Position numbers and translations under genes: made by a program. This document shows positions 1-9,042 of a DNA stretch of 64,000 bases, one piece after another. This stretch comes from Algoriphagus oliviformis (GTDB lineage: Bacteria > Bacteroidota > Bacteroidia > Cytophagales > Cyclobacteriaceae): contig NZ_JAFKCT010000001.1 in NCBI RefSeq assembly GCF_017254915.1, forward strand, positions 744,001-808,000, read 5' to 3'. The notes beneath the pieces are model-generated. The model did not search any database and was not told the DNA's origin. It was given only the letters and a program-made list of their open reading frames with translations. Every line of letters starts with the position of its first letter. Within the stretch, counting starts at the first letter, position 1.

Positions 1-379
1 CAACCACGCTTCTATCCTGAACAGATGGACTGAAAGCGGTCAAGTGACCGACGTGCCTAAGCTGTACTCCGGACAGGATCAAAACACTTGGCAAAACTCT
101 GCTTCCAACAGCAGATTCGTTGAGAAAGGCGACTTCGTAAGAATCCAGAATATCGTAGTGGGTTATACCGTTCCTGCTGCTGCTTTGACTTCAGCGTTCA
201 ACGGTGCGATCACCAACGCAAGATTCTTTGCTCAGGTACAGAATCCGTTCACTTTTACCGGATACAGCGGTCTTGATCCTGAGTCCAACCAGTATTCTGG
301 CCAGCAGTCGTTTGGTGTGGACTGGAACGTAGCTCCTGTGATCCGCACTTACACTTTGGGTCTGAACGTAGGGTTCTAA
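1..379 (+). CDS. SusC-family TonB-dependent receptor, C-terminal end (partial)
   Basis: This is the last ~125 codons of an outer-membrane TonB-dependent transporter whose beginning lies before the window; the frame is open from base 2. The segment NTWQNSASNSRFVEKGDFVR followed by an IQNIVVGYTVP strand is the usual C-terminal pattern of SusC proteins, in which a ligand-proximal loop leads into the last beta strands. The protein ends in LNVGF with a terminal aromatic residue, as expected for recognition by the BAM complex. A SusD gene follows 27 bases later, so this is the first of three SusC/SusD pairs in the window. Substrate cannot be told from the fragment. Confidence 0.93.
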   Translation, partial: NHASILNRWTESGQVTDVPKLYSGQDQNTWQNSASNSRFVEKGDFVRIQNIVVGYTVPAAALTSAFNGAITNARFFAQVQNPFTFTGYSGLDPESNQYSGQQSFGVDWNVAPVIRTYTLGLNVGF

Positions 380-406
380 TTTCAAACTCCTAAACGAAGC
401 ATTACA

Positions 407-1939
407 ATGACAAAATTTTCGATAAAAAACTTCAAGCTTATCCTAGCCGGTGCGGCTATGATGGGAGTGGTCAGTGCCTGCGAGGTAACTGAACTGACCC
501 CTGCCAACTTGATCCCAGATCAGGAAGCATTTGCTACTGCCGCTCGAATCGAGTCTGCGGTACTGGGCGTGTACGAATCCGCACAGCGCGGGTACTACAA
601 CGGTTCCGTGACCAACGGTCGTGGCTATCCTTTCGGAGCTGCCAACGTGGAGCAGGGTGACATGAGAGGCGAGGACATGTACAATGACCAGGCCTTCTAC
701 GAAATCACCTACAACAACTCCTACAACCCGCAGTCTGCAAACAACAACGGAATGTGGATCTCCCTGTATCGATTGATCAACCGGGCGAACATCATCCTTG
801 AAAACATCGATCCTGCTGTAGCAAGCGGTGTGCTGACTGCTGAGAAAGCCAATGCGTACAAAGGTGAAATGCTGTTCATGAGAGCTTTGGCTCATCATGA
901 GCTCCTGATCCACTTCGCCAGACCTTATTCTGACGATCCCGAGACCGCTGGCGTTCCTTACAGAACTTTCGCCATCAACGATGTGCCTAAAGTTCCAGAC
1001 GGAGAGGCAGTTCCCCGTGGTACAGTTGGGGAAGACTATACCCAGCTTTTGGCTGACTTGGATGCTGCCGCTACTGCCTTGGGTTCAGGCAAAGGCACTG
1101 TATCCAGAGTAAGCTACGGAGCGGTAGTCGCCCTCAAGACCCGTGTCCTTCTTCACAAAGAAGATTGGGCTGGTGTATTGGCAGAGTATGAGAAAATCAA
1201 GTCTCTGTACGCAGTGACTCCTAACCCCGCCACTCCTTTCAGAGGCGGAACCAGCTCTGACAACATCTTCTCTTTCCTCAACTCAGATGCTTCCAACGGT
1301 ACTGTAAACGGCGCTTTGCCAGCAATGTATGGCAACCCAGCCAACGGTGGCCGTGGTCTGGTGAAGATTTCTCCACTGATCTGGAGATCTTCCTTCTGGC
1401 TTGCCGAAGATACCCGCCGTGTAGACCTGACCAGCAGAAACGCTGCGGGTATCTACAGCGCCAAATATATCGATCCCGTAACCCGTACGGATCCAAACGT
1501 GATCCTGAGATTCTCAGAGGTAGTATTGAACGCGGCTGAGGCAAACGCACAGCTGGGCAACTTGGATGCTGCTGTAGCCCTGTTGAACACCGTAAGAAGC
1601 CGTGCACTTCCTGCATCCATTCCAGCTTTCACAGCTGCAGGTCTGGGAGGGCAGGCTGGCGTTTTGACAGCTATCTATCAGGAGCGTAGAATCGAATTCT
1701 TGGCTGAAGGCCGCAGATGGGCTGATATCCACAGACTCTCTGGTGCTGGTGTCATGAACGGCATTCCTTTGAAAGCCCAGTCCAGATCCGTGAACAACGT
1801 GGATTTCTATACCACTAGCCGTGCGATCGTGACTAGCCACGACCTTCCATACGACGACTACCGCTTCATCTGGCCAATCCCTTTGGATGAAATCCAAAAC
1901 AACACATCTGCTCCAATCGCGCAGAACCCAGGTTATTGA
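407..1939 (+). CDS. SusD/RagB-family nutrient-binding outer-membrane lipoprotein
   Basis: A 510-residue SusD-like protein that would sit on the cell surface as the lid of the preceding SusC transporter. A lipoprotein signal is visible: hydrophobic residues 10-22, then lipobox V-S-A-C with Cys25 as the lipidated residue. The N-terminal TPR-like region (FATAARIESAVLGVYESAQ) and the C-terminal motif IYQERRIEFLAEGRRWADI (around residues 425-443) are hallmarks of the family. It ends with the usual FIWPIPLDEIQNN and NPGY pattern. It is followed by a strong terminator, so this SusC/SusD pair ends its transcript here and is probably a separate unit from the genes to the right. Confidence 0.96.
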   Translation: MTKFSIKNFKLILAGAAMMGVVSACEVTELTPANLIPDQEAFATAARIESAVLGVYESAQRGYYNGSVTNGRGYPFGAANVEQGDMRGEDMYNDQAFYEITYNNSYNPQSANNNGMWISLYRLINRANIILENIDPAVASGVLTAEKANAYKGEMLFMRALAHHELLIHFARPYSDDPETAGVPYRTFAINDVPKVPDGEAVPRGTVGEDYTQLLADLDAAATALGSGKGTVSRVSYGAVVALKTRVLLHKEDWAGVLAEYEKIKSLYAVTPNPATPFRGGTSSDNIFSFLNSDASNGTVNGALPAMYGNPANGGRGLVKISPLIWRSSFWLAEDTRRVDLTSRNAAGIYSAKYIDPVTRTDPNVILRFSEVVLNAAEANAQLGNLDAAVALLNTVRSRALPASIPAFTAAGLGGQAGVLTAIYQERRIEFLAEGRRWADIHRLSGAGVMNGIPLKAQSRSVNNVDFYTTSRAIVTSHDLPYDDYRFIWPIPLDEIQNNTSAPIAQNPGY

Positions 1940-1961
1940 TTCTCTGGTAGCACTATTTTCA

Positions 1962-1990
1962 AAAGTCCGACTCGTGAGAGTCGGACTTTT
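1962..1990 (+). terminator. Rho-independent terminator after susD
   Basis: A 12-bp inverted repeat (AAAGTCCGACTC / GAGTCGGACTTT) with a 4-base loop GTGA is followed by a run of T, 22 bases after the susD stop codon. Confidence 0.9.
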
Positions 1991-2118
1991 TTTGTTTAGC
2001 TGAGTTCTCGGAAAGCCGCTGGGTTTTTCCGCGGGAAATTTTGTGTGCCTCAGGCGGCCAACTTTAGACCATGGGCTAAAATGCATATCTTGAGACTCCA
2101 CCTAACCAAATCATTTTT

Positions 2119-2919
2119 ATGCTAAAGACTATTATTGTCCCTGTGGACTTTTCTGACGAGGCTGGCAATGCCTTGCTTTTTGCAGCGGAGCTGTGCAAAA
2201 GGACGGACGGCCGTCTGAGTATCCTCCATGTCCTGTCTGATGAAGACAGCGAGGCGGCAGCCCTGAGCCAGCTCGAAGCTTTGGAACGCAGGCTCAAAGA
2301 TTCCTTTGGGTCGGAGCTTCAATGTTCCTCCCTGCTGCTGCGGGACGGCTTGATCCCGGCATTGGAATCCCAGGTGAAAAGCCAAAACGCTGATCTGGTC
2401 GTGATGGGGACCAAAGGAGCGACGGGCCTGAAGCGGATTTTCATCGGCAGCAATACCGTCAAAGTCCTTGCCCACCTCAAGTCCCCGGTTTTGGTCGTGC
2501 CTGAGACAGCCAGGTTCGAGGCCTTCAACCGGACGGGTAAAAGCCGTGTCGTGCTGGCGACTGACCTGATGGAAGTGGGAGAAGACCAAGCGCTGGATGT
2601 ACTGGCGGAGATCACCTCCCTGATGATCGAGCCCAAGCTCCGAATACTCAACGTAAGGCCTAAAAACACTAGTTTGGGTTTTGAGCAGGCAATGGAGCGC
2701 TCAGCCCTGCTGACCCGATTCCGAGAAAACATCGAAACGGAGCGCATCACGGTGTTTGACAGCAACGTGATGGACGGGATCAAGTTTTATCTGCACAAGC
2801 ATGATGACACCGGCCTGCTGGCTATGGTCGCCAGGGATACAGGAGGCCTGTTTCAGCGCCATTTCACCCATGAGATGGCGTCCATCACCGAATATCCCCT
2901 TTTGGTCATGCACGGGTAG
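2119..2919 (+). CDS. Universal stress protein with two UspA domains
   Basis: A 266-residue cytoplasmic protein made of two tandem UspA-like domains (about residues 1-140 and 145-266). The first begins with MLKTIIVPVDFSDEAGNA, the standard Usp N-terminus, and carries the nucleotide-binding signature GTKGATGLKRIFIGSNT (G-x2-G-x9-GS type) followed by SPVLVVP. The second domain lacks a clear copy of that signature, so probably only the first binds ATP. The gene stands alone: a terminator lies on each side, and the neighbouring sulfatase is transcribed towards it. Function in the family is general stress survival; nothing here ties it to the polysaccharide genes. Confidence 0.92.
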   Translation: MLKTIIVPVDFSDEAGNALLFAAELCKRTDGRLSILHVLSDEDSEAAALSQLEALERRLKDSFGSELQCSSLLLRDGLIPALESQVKSQNADLVVMGTKGATGLKRIFIGSNTVKVLAHLKSPVLVVPETARFEAFNRTGKSRVVLATDLMEVGEDQALDVLAEITSLMIEPKLRILNVRPKNTSLGFEQAMERSALLTRFRENIETERITVFDSNVMDGIKFYLHKHDDTGLLAMVARDTGGLFQRHFTHEMASITEYPLLVMHG

Positions 2920-2986
2920 CGCGATCTGGATTCGCCTAGGCCGGTTTGCGGGAAGTTTGTTTTTCCTCCCGGCCAAGGCGCAAAAA

Positions 2987-3021
2987 AAGACCTGCCAGGT
3001 TTCAAAACTTGGCAGGTCTTT
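2987..3021. terminator. Bidirectional terminator between usp and sulfatase
   Basis: Inverted repeat AAAGACCTGCCA / TGGCAGGTCTTT with an 11-base loop, flanked by A-rich sequence on the left and TTT on the right. It lies between two convergent genes and can serve both. Confidence 0.85.
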
Positions 3022-3044
3022 GCGCTTAAATAGAGAAGGCTCCC

Positions 3045-4724
3045 CTACTGTTTGTTCTCACGGCTGCGCTGGATGACCGCGTCCACTTTTGCCTTGGAGG
3101 CTCCATAGACTTTTCCGTTTTCGGCATCCTCGATCAGGCGGTCGATATAGCCTTGGCTGATCTCCGCGCTGTCCTTGTACTTTTTGCGCAGCTTGTCCAG
3201 CTGGGCGTGCAGCTCTTTTCGGATTTGGGCATAGGCTGGATCGTCGTAGTAGTTGTGAAGCTCCAGCGGGTCTTTTTTGCGGTCGATGAGCTCCCATCTG
3301 CCTTCGGGGAAGTAGAAGTGGACGAGCTTGTACTCTTGGGTGATGATGGCGTAGTGGCGCTGCACCATGTGCTCGGCAGGATACTCATAGTAGTGGTAGT
3401 AGACCTCCTCGCGCGTCCATTTCTTTTCGTTTCCGGTCAGCAGTGGCACCATGCTTTCTCCCTGCATGTCCTTTGGTGCCTTCACGCCCGCAGCGTCGAG
3501 GAAGGTCTGCGCAAAGTCGAGGTTTTGTACCAGCGCGTCGGAAGTAGCACCGCCTTGGGTGCGGCCAGGCCAAGCCATGAGGAGGGGAGTCTTGAAGGAC
3601 TCGTCGTACACGAAGCGCTTGTCGTACCAGCCATGCTCGCCTAGGTAAAAGCCCTGGTCCGAGGTATAGACGATGATGGTGTTTTCCATCAGGTCATTGG
3701 CTTCCAGGTAGTCCAGCAGTCGGCCCACGTTTTCGTCCACGGCCTTGATGGTGCCCAGGTAGTCCTGCATGTAGCGCTGGTATTTCCACTTCATGATGTC
3801 CTCTTCGGACATGGAGGGGTATCGCTTTTTGAAGTCCTCGTTTACTTTCGTGTAGTACTTCAGGAAAGTCTCCCGCTGCGAGGGGGTAAATCGCGCCAGT
3901 TCGTTTTTGAATCGGCCTTTGTCCGGACCGATCTCGGACAGGCCCAGTTCGTCCATGGTTTCGGGGAAAAGCTTGTTGTCTCCCGCCCAGCTCATGTGTT
4001 CCAGGATATTCATCTCGGCCTCCGCGGCGGCAGGGCGCTCGGCGTAGTCGTCAAAAAGCGTCTTGGGCTCCGGGAAGGTCTTGTTGGTATATTCCTCCAT
4101 GTGGCGCTCGGCCATCAGCCAAGGGCGATGCGGAGACTTGTGCAGGTACATGAGCATAAAGGGCTTTTCCTCTTCCCGGTCTTTCTCCAGCCAGTCCAGG
4201 GTCATGTCGGTCACGATGTCGGTCACGTAGCCTTCCACCTTGATATTTCCCTCCTTTTTGGTGATAAACTCCGGATTGTAATAGGAGCCTTGTCCCGGGA
4301 GGATCTTGAATTCGTCAAATCCCTTCGGGTTGTTGCCAAAGTGCAGCTTGCCAAACATGGCCGTCTGATAGCCTGCGTCCTGCAGAAGCTGTGGGAAGGT
4401 CACGTTGGTGGTGTCAAAGGCGAAATGGTTGTCCACCTTGCCGTTGAGATGGGAGTGTTTGCCGGTCAGGATGGTGGCCCGGGAGGGCGCGCAGATGGAG
4501 TTGGTCACGCTGGCCTGGGTGAAAAGAATCCCCATGTCGGCGATGCGGTCGATGTTGGGCGTCTCGATGAGACGGTCGTCGTAGGCCGAGATCGCCTGGT
4601 AGGCGTGGTCATCGGACATGATGAAGATGATGTTGGGTCGCTTGGAGGCCTGCTTGCTTCCCTGGGAAAATCCCAGCTGGGCGCTGCAGAGGCAGATCAA
4701 GACGAAGGCAAAAATCTTTGGCAT
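3045..4724 (-). CDS. Secreted S1-family sulfatase
   Basis: A 559-residue sulfatase of the alkaline-phosphatase fold. The start is placed at the ATG giving MPKIFAFVLICLCSAQLGFS, a signal peptide with likely cleavage before Gln21; an upstream in-frame ATG would add 24 non-signal residues. The formylglycine motif is C78-A-P-S-R82, followed by ATILTG. The metal-binding pair Asp38-Asp39 lies in MSDDHAYQA. The AYQAISAYDDR and KLHFGNNPKGFDEF segments recall sulfatases acting on N-acetylglucosamine-6-sulfate or related sugars (my impression is S1_11-like, not tested). The Cys must be converted by a maturating enzyme not encoded here. The gene is divergent from the symporter operon and probably shares its regulatory region. 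In context it would desulfate a sulfated glycan in the periplasm. Confidence 0.93.
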   Translation of the reverse strand: MPKIFAFVLICLCSAQLGFSQGSKQASKRPNIIFIMSDDHAYQAISAYDDRLIETPNIDRIADMGILFTQASVTNSICAPSRATILTGKHSHLNGKVDNHFAFDTTNVTFPQLLQDAGYQTAMFGKLHFGNNPKGFDEFKILPGQGSYYNPEFITKKEGNIKVEGYVTDIVTDMTLDWLEKDREEEKPFMLMYLHKSPHRPWLMAERHMEEYTNKTFPEPKTLFDDYAERPAAAEAEMNILEHMSWAGDNKLFPETMDELGLSEIGPDKGRFKNELARFTPSQRETFLKYYTKVNEDFKKRYPSMSEEDIMKWKYQRYMQDYLGTIKAVDENVGRLLDYLEANDLMENTIIVYTSDQGFYLGEHGWYDKRFVYDESFKTPLLMAWPGRTQGGATSDALVQNLDFAQTFLDAAGVKAPKDMQGESMVPLLTGNEKKWTREEVYYHYYEYPAEHMVQRHYAIITQEYKLVHFYFPEGRWELIDRKKDPLELHNYYDDPAYAQIRKELHAQLDKLRKKYKDSAEISQGYIDRLIEDAENGKVYGASKAKVDAVIQRSRENKQ

Positions 4725-4826
4725 GGTAAATCGGGTTAGGGTATGCTCGGCTGAAATTAGGCTTTTGCCGCTTCCTTTGCGAGAGATTTCCGCCAAAAGG
4801 CCGGAGATCTACCCAAACTGGCAAGC

Positions 4827-4871
4827 GGGCAAAAATAATTTGCCACTAATTTAGTGCTTTTGCCCTAATAA
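4827..4871. promoter_or_regulatory. Candidate operator region between divergent sulfatase and symporter genes
   Basis: In the 196-base divergent gap an 8-bp inverted repeat GGGCAAAA (4827-4834) / TTTTGCCC (4858-4865) flanks a perfect 13-base palindrome CACTAATTTAGTG (4844-4856). The right arm extends to TTGCCCTAATAA (4860-4871). The same 12-mer occurs reversed at 14414-14425, upstream of the susC at 14559. This suggests a regulator binding site shared by the sulfatase, the symporter operon and susC. The palindromes are seen directly; the function is inferred. Confidence 0.5.
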
Positions 4872-4920
4872 TTTTAATTTGGCTCCAGCAAAGTCAATTT
4901 TGGCTAGCTTTAAAGACCCT

Positions 4921-6516
4921 ATGAACCTGCATTTACTCGACGCCGTCGCCATTTTTACCTACCTCATCGGCATAGTCTGGGTGGGGATTGCCTATGCGCG
5001 GAAGAAGCGGGCGACGAGTGAAGGCTATTTCCTGGCGGGAAAGTCCCTGGACTGGAAGGTCATCGGGGCCTCCCTCTTCGCCTCCAACATCTCCACGGTG
5101 CATCTGGTGGGGCTGGCGGAGTCCGGCTTCAAGGACGGGATGCTTTGGGGAAATTTTGAGTGGTTTTCCACGGTCGAGCTCCTGATCTTGGCCTTTGTCT
5201 TCGTTCCCTTTTTTCTCAAAAGCAAGGTGGTCACGCTGCCGGAATTTTTGGAAAAAAGGTACGACTCCCGCTCCAGGATGATCTTGGCGCTGTTCAGCAT
5301 TCTGGCGGCCTTGTTTATGCACATCGGGATCAGCTTCTTTGCCGGGGCGGTGGTATTTGAGGCCATCTTCGGCTGGAACATTTGGTTTTCCGTCTGCCTC
5401 ATCGCCGTGGCGACCGGGGTCTATACCATCATCGGTGGGCTCTCTTCCGTGGTCTTGACCGAGTCCATCCAGACGGTGATCCTGATTCTCGGTTCACTGC
5501 TGATCACCCTGCTGGCGATTTTTGCCCTGCCGGAGATCGGCATCCATTCTCTGGCTGACCTGAAGGCTGCCGTGACTCCGGATCGCCTGAGCGCGGTAGA
5601 TTTCGATGCGCAAGCCAAGGGCTTTTCCTTTCGGGACATGCTCTTTAGCCATTTGATTTTGGGGATTTGGTACTGGTGTACCGACCAGACCATCGTGCAG
5701 CGTATCCTCGGTGCCAAGGACGAAAACCAAGCCCGTCTCGGCGCGGTCTTCGCGGGATTTCTGAAGATACTCCCTCCTTTTATCATGATCCTGCCCGGAG
5801 TCTTGGCCTTTGCCCTGTTTCGCAGCGAGATCGGAGAGGATACCAAAAGCGTGCTGCCCGTCCTGATCATGCAGCTGCTGCCCGTAGGCCTGAAGGGGCT
5901 GATGGTGGCTGCCCTCCTGGCAGCGGTGATGAGCAGTGTGGCTGCGGCCCTCACCAGCTGCTCTACGCTTGTGGTCTATGACGTATTTGACCGGCTGAAG
6001 CCTGGCCTCAGCGATGGGAAAAAGATCCAAATCGGCCGCATCACCGCCGGGCTGGTGCTGGTGCTGGCGGTGCTTTGGTCCCCGTTTTTGGGAAACCTCG
6101 GCGCCATCTTCGAGCTGATCAACCAGATGTTTTCCATCTTCGCCCCTTCCATTGTCGTGGTTTTTCTTTTCGGGATACTTTCCAAAAGAGGTACCTCCCA
6201 GGCTTCTTTCCTCACCCTGCTCTTGGGAAGCGGAATAGCCGCGGGCGTCTTTTTGACCGAGAAATACCTCACGATAGGCGGCGTCCAAAACTTCATTTCC
6301 TCTCCCGATGGACTTGGCATCAACTGGATGAGCCAGACGGTGTACTTCTTCCTCGTCTCCACGGCCATCTATTGGGCCACGAGCCTTGCTGGGTCCAAGC
6401 CCGCCGCCAATCCGGCGGTGTCCAGCCTGAGCCTTTCGGGCAGTTCTCCACTGGTCATCGTCCTCAGCGTCTTGCTGATGGCCTGTATGGCGCTCGTTTA
6501 TTTCATCTTCTACTGA
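4921..6516 (+). CDS. Sodium:solute symporter (SGLT-like), first gene of the fucose operon
   Basis: A 531-residue inner-membrane protein of the solute:sodium symporter family with about 13-14 membrane segments. The start is the ATG giving MNLHLLDAVAIFTYLIG; an upstream TTG would add 14 residues within the operator-like region and is less likely. Family features include GYFLAGKSLDWKVIGASLFA after the first membrane helix, TLPEFLEKRYDSRSR near residue 110, and IWYWCTDQTIVQRILGAKD in the middle. This subfamily usually carries sugars or sugar acids with sodium. Heading an operon with L-fuconate dehydratase and a fucosidase, it most likely imports L-fucose or a related monosaccharide released in the periplasm. 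The next gene begins 18 bases downstream. Confidence 0.92.
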   Translation: MNLHLLDAVAIFTYLIGIVWVGIAYARKKRATSEGYFLAGKSLDWKVIGASLFASNISTVHLVGLAESGFKDGMLWGNFEWFSTVELLILAFVFVPFFLKSKVVTLPEFLEKRYDSRSRMILALFSILAALFMHIGISFFAGAVVFEAIFGWNIWFSVCLIAVATGVYTIIGGLSSVVLTESIQTVILILGSLLITLLAIFALPEIGIHSLADLKAAVTPDRLSAVDFDAQAKGFSFRDMLFSHLILGIWYWCTDQTIVQRILGAKDENQARLGAVFAGFLKILPPFIMILPGVLAFALFRSEIGEDTKSVLPVLIMQLLPVGLKGLMVAALLAAVMSSVAAALTSCSTLVVYDVFDRLKPGLSDGKKIQIGRITAGLVLVLAVLWSPFLGNLGAIFELINQMFSIFAPSIVVVFLFGILSKRGTSQASFLTLLLGSGIAAGVFLTEKYLTIGGVQNFISSPDGLGINWMSQTVYFFLVSTAIYWATSLAGSKPAANPAVSSLSLSGSSPLVIVLSVLLMACMALVYFIFY

Positions 6517-6534
6517 TCGTAAAAGCCCAGCCTC

Positions 6535-7581
6535 ATGCACCTCCGCCAATCCATTTCCCCCCTTCCAAACCCCAAACCGATCGCGATCATCGGCGCGGGC
6601 GGGATCGTATGCGATGCCCACCTGCCGGCCTACAGGCAGGCGGGATGGCGGGTAGTCGGGATCTACGACCGGAGTCTGGACAGAGCATCGGCAGCGAAAG
6701 CAGCTTTTCCCCTGGTGGAAAAAGCCTGCAGCAGCCTAGACGAGCTCATCGAGACGGCGGTGGCTTCCTCGGCCATCTTTGACTTGGCAGTCCCGGCGGA
6801 TCAGATCCTTGCCGTTTTGGATAAAATCCCCGAGCGTTCGGCTGTTTTGATCCAAAAGCCCATGGGCGAGACCCTCGAAGAAGCCCGGCAGATCCAGGCC
6901 CTGTGCGAGGAAAAGCAACTGGTCGCAGCCGTGAACTTCCAGCTGAAATTTGCCCCCTACATGCTCGCCCTTCAGGACTTGATGGAGCGGGGCGCGCTGG
7001 GTGAGGTCTATGACATTGAGCTGAAAGTCTGTGTGCACACGCCATGGGAGCTTTGGGATTTTCTCAAAACCAAACCCAGAATGGAGGTGCTCTACCACAG
7101 CATCCACTACCTGGACCTCGTCCGCGCCCTGGCCGGCAACCCAACCCGGGTAAGCGCTTCCCTCGCGCGGCATCCCAAGACACCGGAGCTGGCGGATGCC
7201 CGCAGCAGCATCCTGCTGGAGTATGAGGGCGCAAAGCAAGCCCGCATTCTCACCAACCACGGCCATTCCTTTGGAGGAAAACACCAGCAATCCTACCTCA
7301 AAGTGGAAGGAACCGAAGGGGCGGTCTTTATCCTTCTTGGCCTTTCCCTCGACTATCCAAAGGGTCGGCCCTCTTCCATGGAGTATTTCCAAAGCGGCTC
7401 CGACGCCGGTTGGCAGGAGATTCCACTGCAGGGGGATTGGTTTCCCGAGGCCTTCGTCGGCAGCATGGCCGTACTCCAAAACCACCTTCAAGACCCTGAT
7501 TTTCCACTGATCCACTCGGTAGCAGACGCGCTTCAGACCATGGAGCTGGTCGAGCGGGTGTACCTGAGTTCCACATTTTAG
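6535..7581 (+). CDS. Gfo/Idh/MocA-family NAD(P)-dependent oxidoreductase
   Basis: A 348-residue cytoplasmic oxidoreductase. The N-terminal Rossmann fold is marked by IAIIGAGGIVCDAHLPAY (residues 16-33), and the conserved Lys-Pro of the family by IQKPMGET. The C-terminal substrate domain holds the LYHSIHYLDLVRAL segment, where the His residues usually act in catalysis. There is no signal peptide. It sits 18 bases after the symporter and 3 bases before a sulfatase, so it is co-transcribed. Members of this family oxidise or epimerise sugars. In this operon the obvious proposal is oxidation of the imported sugar (L-fucose or L-galactose) to the lactone that feeds fuconate dehydratase, but that is inference; sequence alone does not give the substrate. 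Confidence 0.88.
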   Translation: MHLRQSISPLPNPKPIAIIGAGGIVCDAHLPAYRQAGWRVVGIYDRSLDRASAAKAAFPLVEKACSSLDELIETAVASSAIFDLAVPADQILAVLDKIPERSAVLIQKPMGETLEEARQIQALCEEKQLVAAVNFQLKFAPYMLALQDLMERGALGEVYDIELKVCVHTPWELWDFLKTKPRMEVLYHSIHYLDLVRALAGNPTRVSASLARHPKTPELADARSSILLEYEGAKQARILTNHGHSFGGKHQQSYLKVEGTEGAVFILLGLSLDYPKGRPSSMEYFQSGSDAGWQEIPLQGDWFPEAFVGSMAVLQNHLQDPDFPLIHSVADALQTMELVERVYLSSTF

Positions 7582-7584
7582 CCT

Positions 7585-9042
7585 ATGAGACAGATCCGAT
7601 ATATCCTCATCCTTTTGCTCGCCCTGAGTCCGCTTTTTTCTTTTTCCCAGGGGAAAAAATCCAAGCCCAACGTCTTGCTCATCCTGTCAGACGACCTGAC
7701 GACCACTGCCCTGGGCAGCTATGGCAACCAAGTCGTGCAGACTCCCTACCTGGATCAATTGGCGGCTGAATCGGTCCAGTTTGACCGGGCCTATGCGCAG
7801 TTTCCGGTTTGTGGTCCGTCGAGGGCATCCATGATGTTTGGCTATTACCCCAGCGCCACGGAGACCTATGGCTACGTGAGTGGCAGGGAGCAGGTGGGCC
7901 CGGATCGCCTTTCGCTCGCGCAATGGTTTAAAAACCAAGGCTACTATACCGCGCGGGTCAGCAAGATCTATCACATGGGTGTGCCTGGGGATATCGAGAA
8001 AGGGGTAGATGGGGCAGACGATGCCGCCTCCTGGACGGAAAAGTTCAACGTAAAAGCGCCCGAGTGGCAAGCTCCCGGCAAGGCCGAGCTAGTCCAGGGC
8101 AATCCCGATGGCAGCACAGCCCGCAAGGGTGGCAACGTGATGACCATCGTGCAGGCTTCGGACAGCGAGCTGGACCATGCCGATGGAATGGCCGCGGCCA
8201 AAGCCACCGAGCTGATCCGCCAGCACAAGAAGGAGCCTTTCTTTTTAGCGGTAGGCCTGGTGCGCCCCCATGTGCCCTTCGTCGCGCCGGAGAAGTATTT
8301 TATCCCCTATCCCTGGCAGCAGATCGTGCCTCCGCCCGTGGTGGAAAATGACTGGGCGGACATTCCGGAGCGCGGGATCAACTATGTGACTACCAAAAAC
8401 GGGCAGATGTCCTATGCCCAAAAGCAAAAGGCCATTGCGGGCTACTACGCCTCGGTGTCCTTCATGGACGCGCAGGTCGGCAAGATTCTGCAAACGCTGA
8501 AGGAAGAGGGATTGGAGGAGAATACCATCGTCGTCTTTGCCTCTGACCATGGCTTCCATCTGGGCGAGCATGACTTCTGGATGAAGGTGAGCCTTCACGA
8601 GGAGTCGGTGCAGGTGCCTTTCCTGATCAAGGCACCGGGAATGAAGGCCGGTACTTCCCTGTCATTTACAGAGCTGGTAGACCTCTATCCCACACTCGTG
8701 GATCTCGTGGGAGGAAAAATCCCCGGCAACATCCAAGGCAAAAGCCTGGTGCCGGTGCTGAAAGATACCCAAGCCCAAGTGCGGGATATGGCTTTCTCCG
8801 TGACCCAAAACGGGAACACTTACCTGGTTCGCACCGATCGTTGGGCCTACATCCAATACGACGAAGACGCCAAGTCCGGCATGGAGCTCTTTGACATGTA
8901 TCAAGATCCGAAGCAGTTTACCAACCTTGCCGGTCTGCCTGAATACGCCGACACGCTTGCCGAGATGCAGCAGCGCCTGCGCGACAAGCTCGCCGAAGTA
9001 CGAGACAATGACCTGAACAAAACCTATCGCAGCGCGAAATGA
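7585..9042 (+). CDS. Secreted iduronate-2-sulfatase-like S1 sulfatase
   Basis: A 485-residue sulfatase with a signal peptide (residues 1-21, cleavage near FSFSQG). The formylglycine motif is C76-G-P-S-R80 followed by ASMMFGYYPS. The metal site begins at LSDDLTTTALGSYGN, and the C-terminal half has FASDHGFHLGEHDFWMK, typical of the iduronate-2-sulfatase branch. That branch in marine bacteria also contains enzymes for other sulfated sugars, so the name describes similarity and not a substrate. Its stop codon overlaps the start of the next gene by four bases (ATGA), implying translational coupling to the glycoside hydrolase. The two products probably act in sequence on the same oligosaccharide. 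Confidence 0.93.
   Translation: MRQIRYILILLLALSPLFSFSQGKKSKPNVLLILSDDLTTTALGSYGNQVVQTPYLDQLAAESVQFDRAYAQFPVCGPSRASMMFGYYPSATETYGYVSGREQVGPDRLSLAQWFKNQGYYTARVSKIYHMGVPGDIEKGVDGADDAASWTEKFNVKAPEWQAPGKAELVQGNPDGSTARKGGNVMTIVQASDSELDHADGMAAAKATELIRQHKKEPFFLAVGLVRPHVPFVAPEKYFIPYPWQQIVPPPVVENDWADIPERGINYVTTKNGQMSYAQKQKAIAGYYASVSFMDAQVGKILQTLKEEGLEENTIVVFASDHGFHLGEHDFWMKVSLHEESVQVPFLIKAPGMKAGTSLSFTELVDLYPTLVDLVGGKIPGNIQGKSLVPVLKDTQAQVRDMAFSVTQNGNTYLVRTDRWAYIQYDEDAKSGMELFDMYQDPKQFTNLAGLPEYADTLAEMQQRLRDKLAEVRDNDLNKTYRSAK

Noticed and set aside
1..1939. Inclusion of the first SusC/SusD pair in the fucan locus
   Set aside because: It is closed by a strong terminator and separated by a universal stress gene; it has no operator motif in view, so membership cannot be claimed.
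5494..6621. A 375-codon minus-strand frame opposite the symporter
   Set aside because: Very polar, Gln/His/Gly-rich translation opposite a textbook membrane transporter; a shadow.
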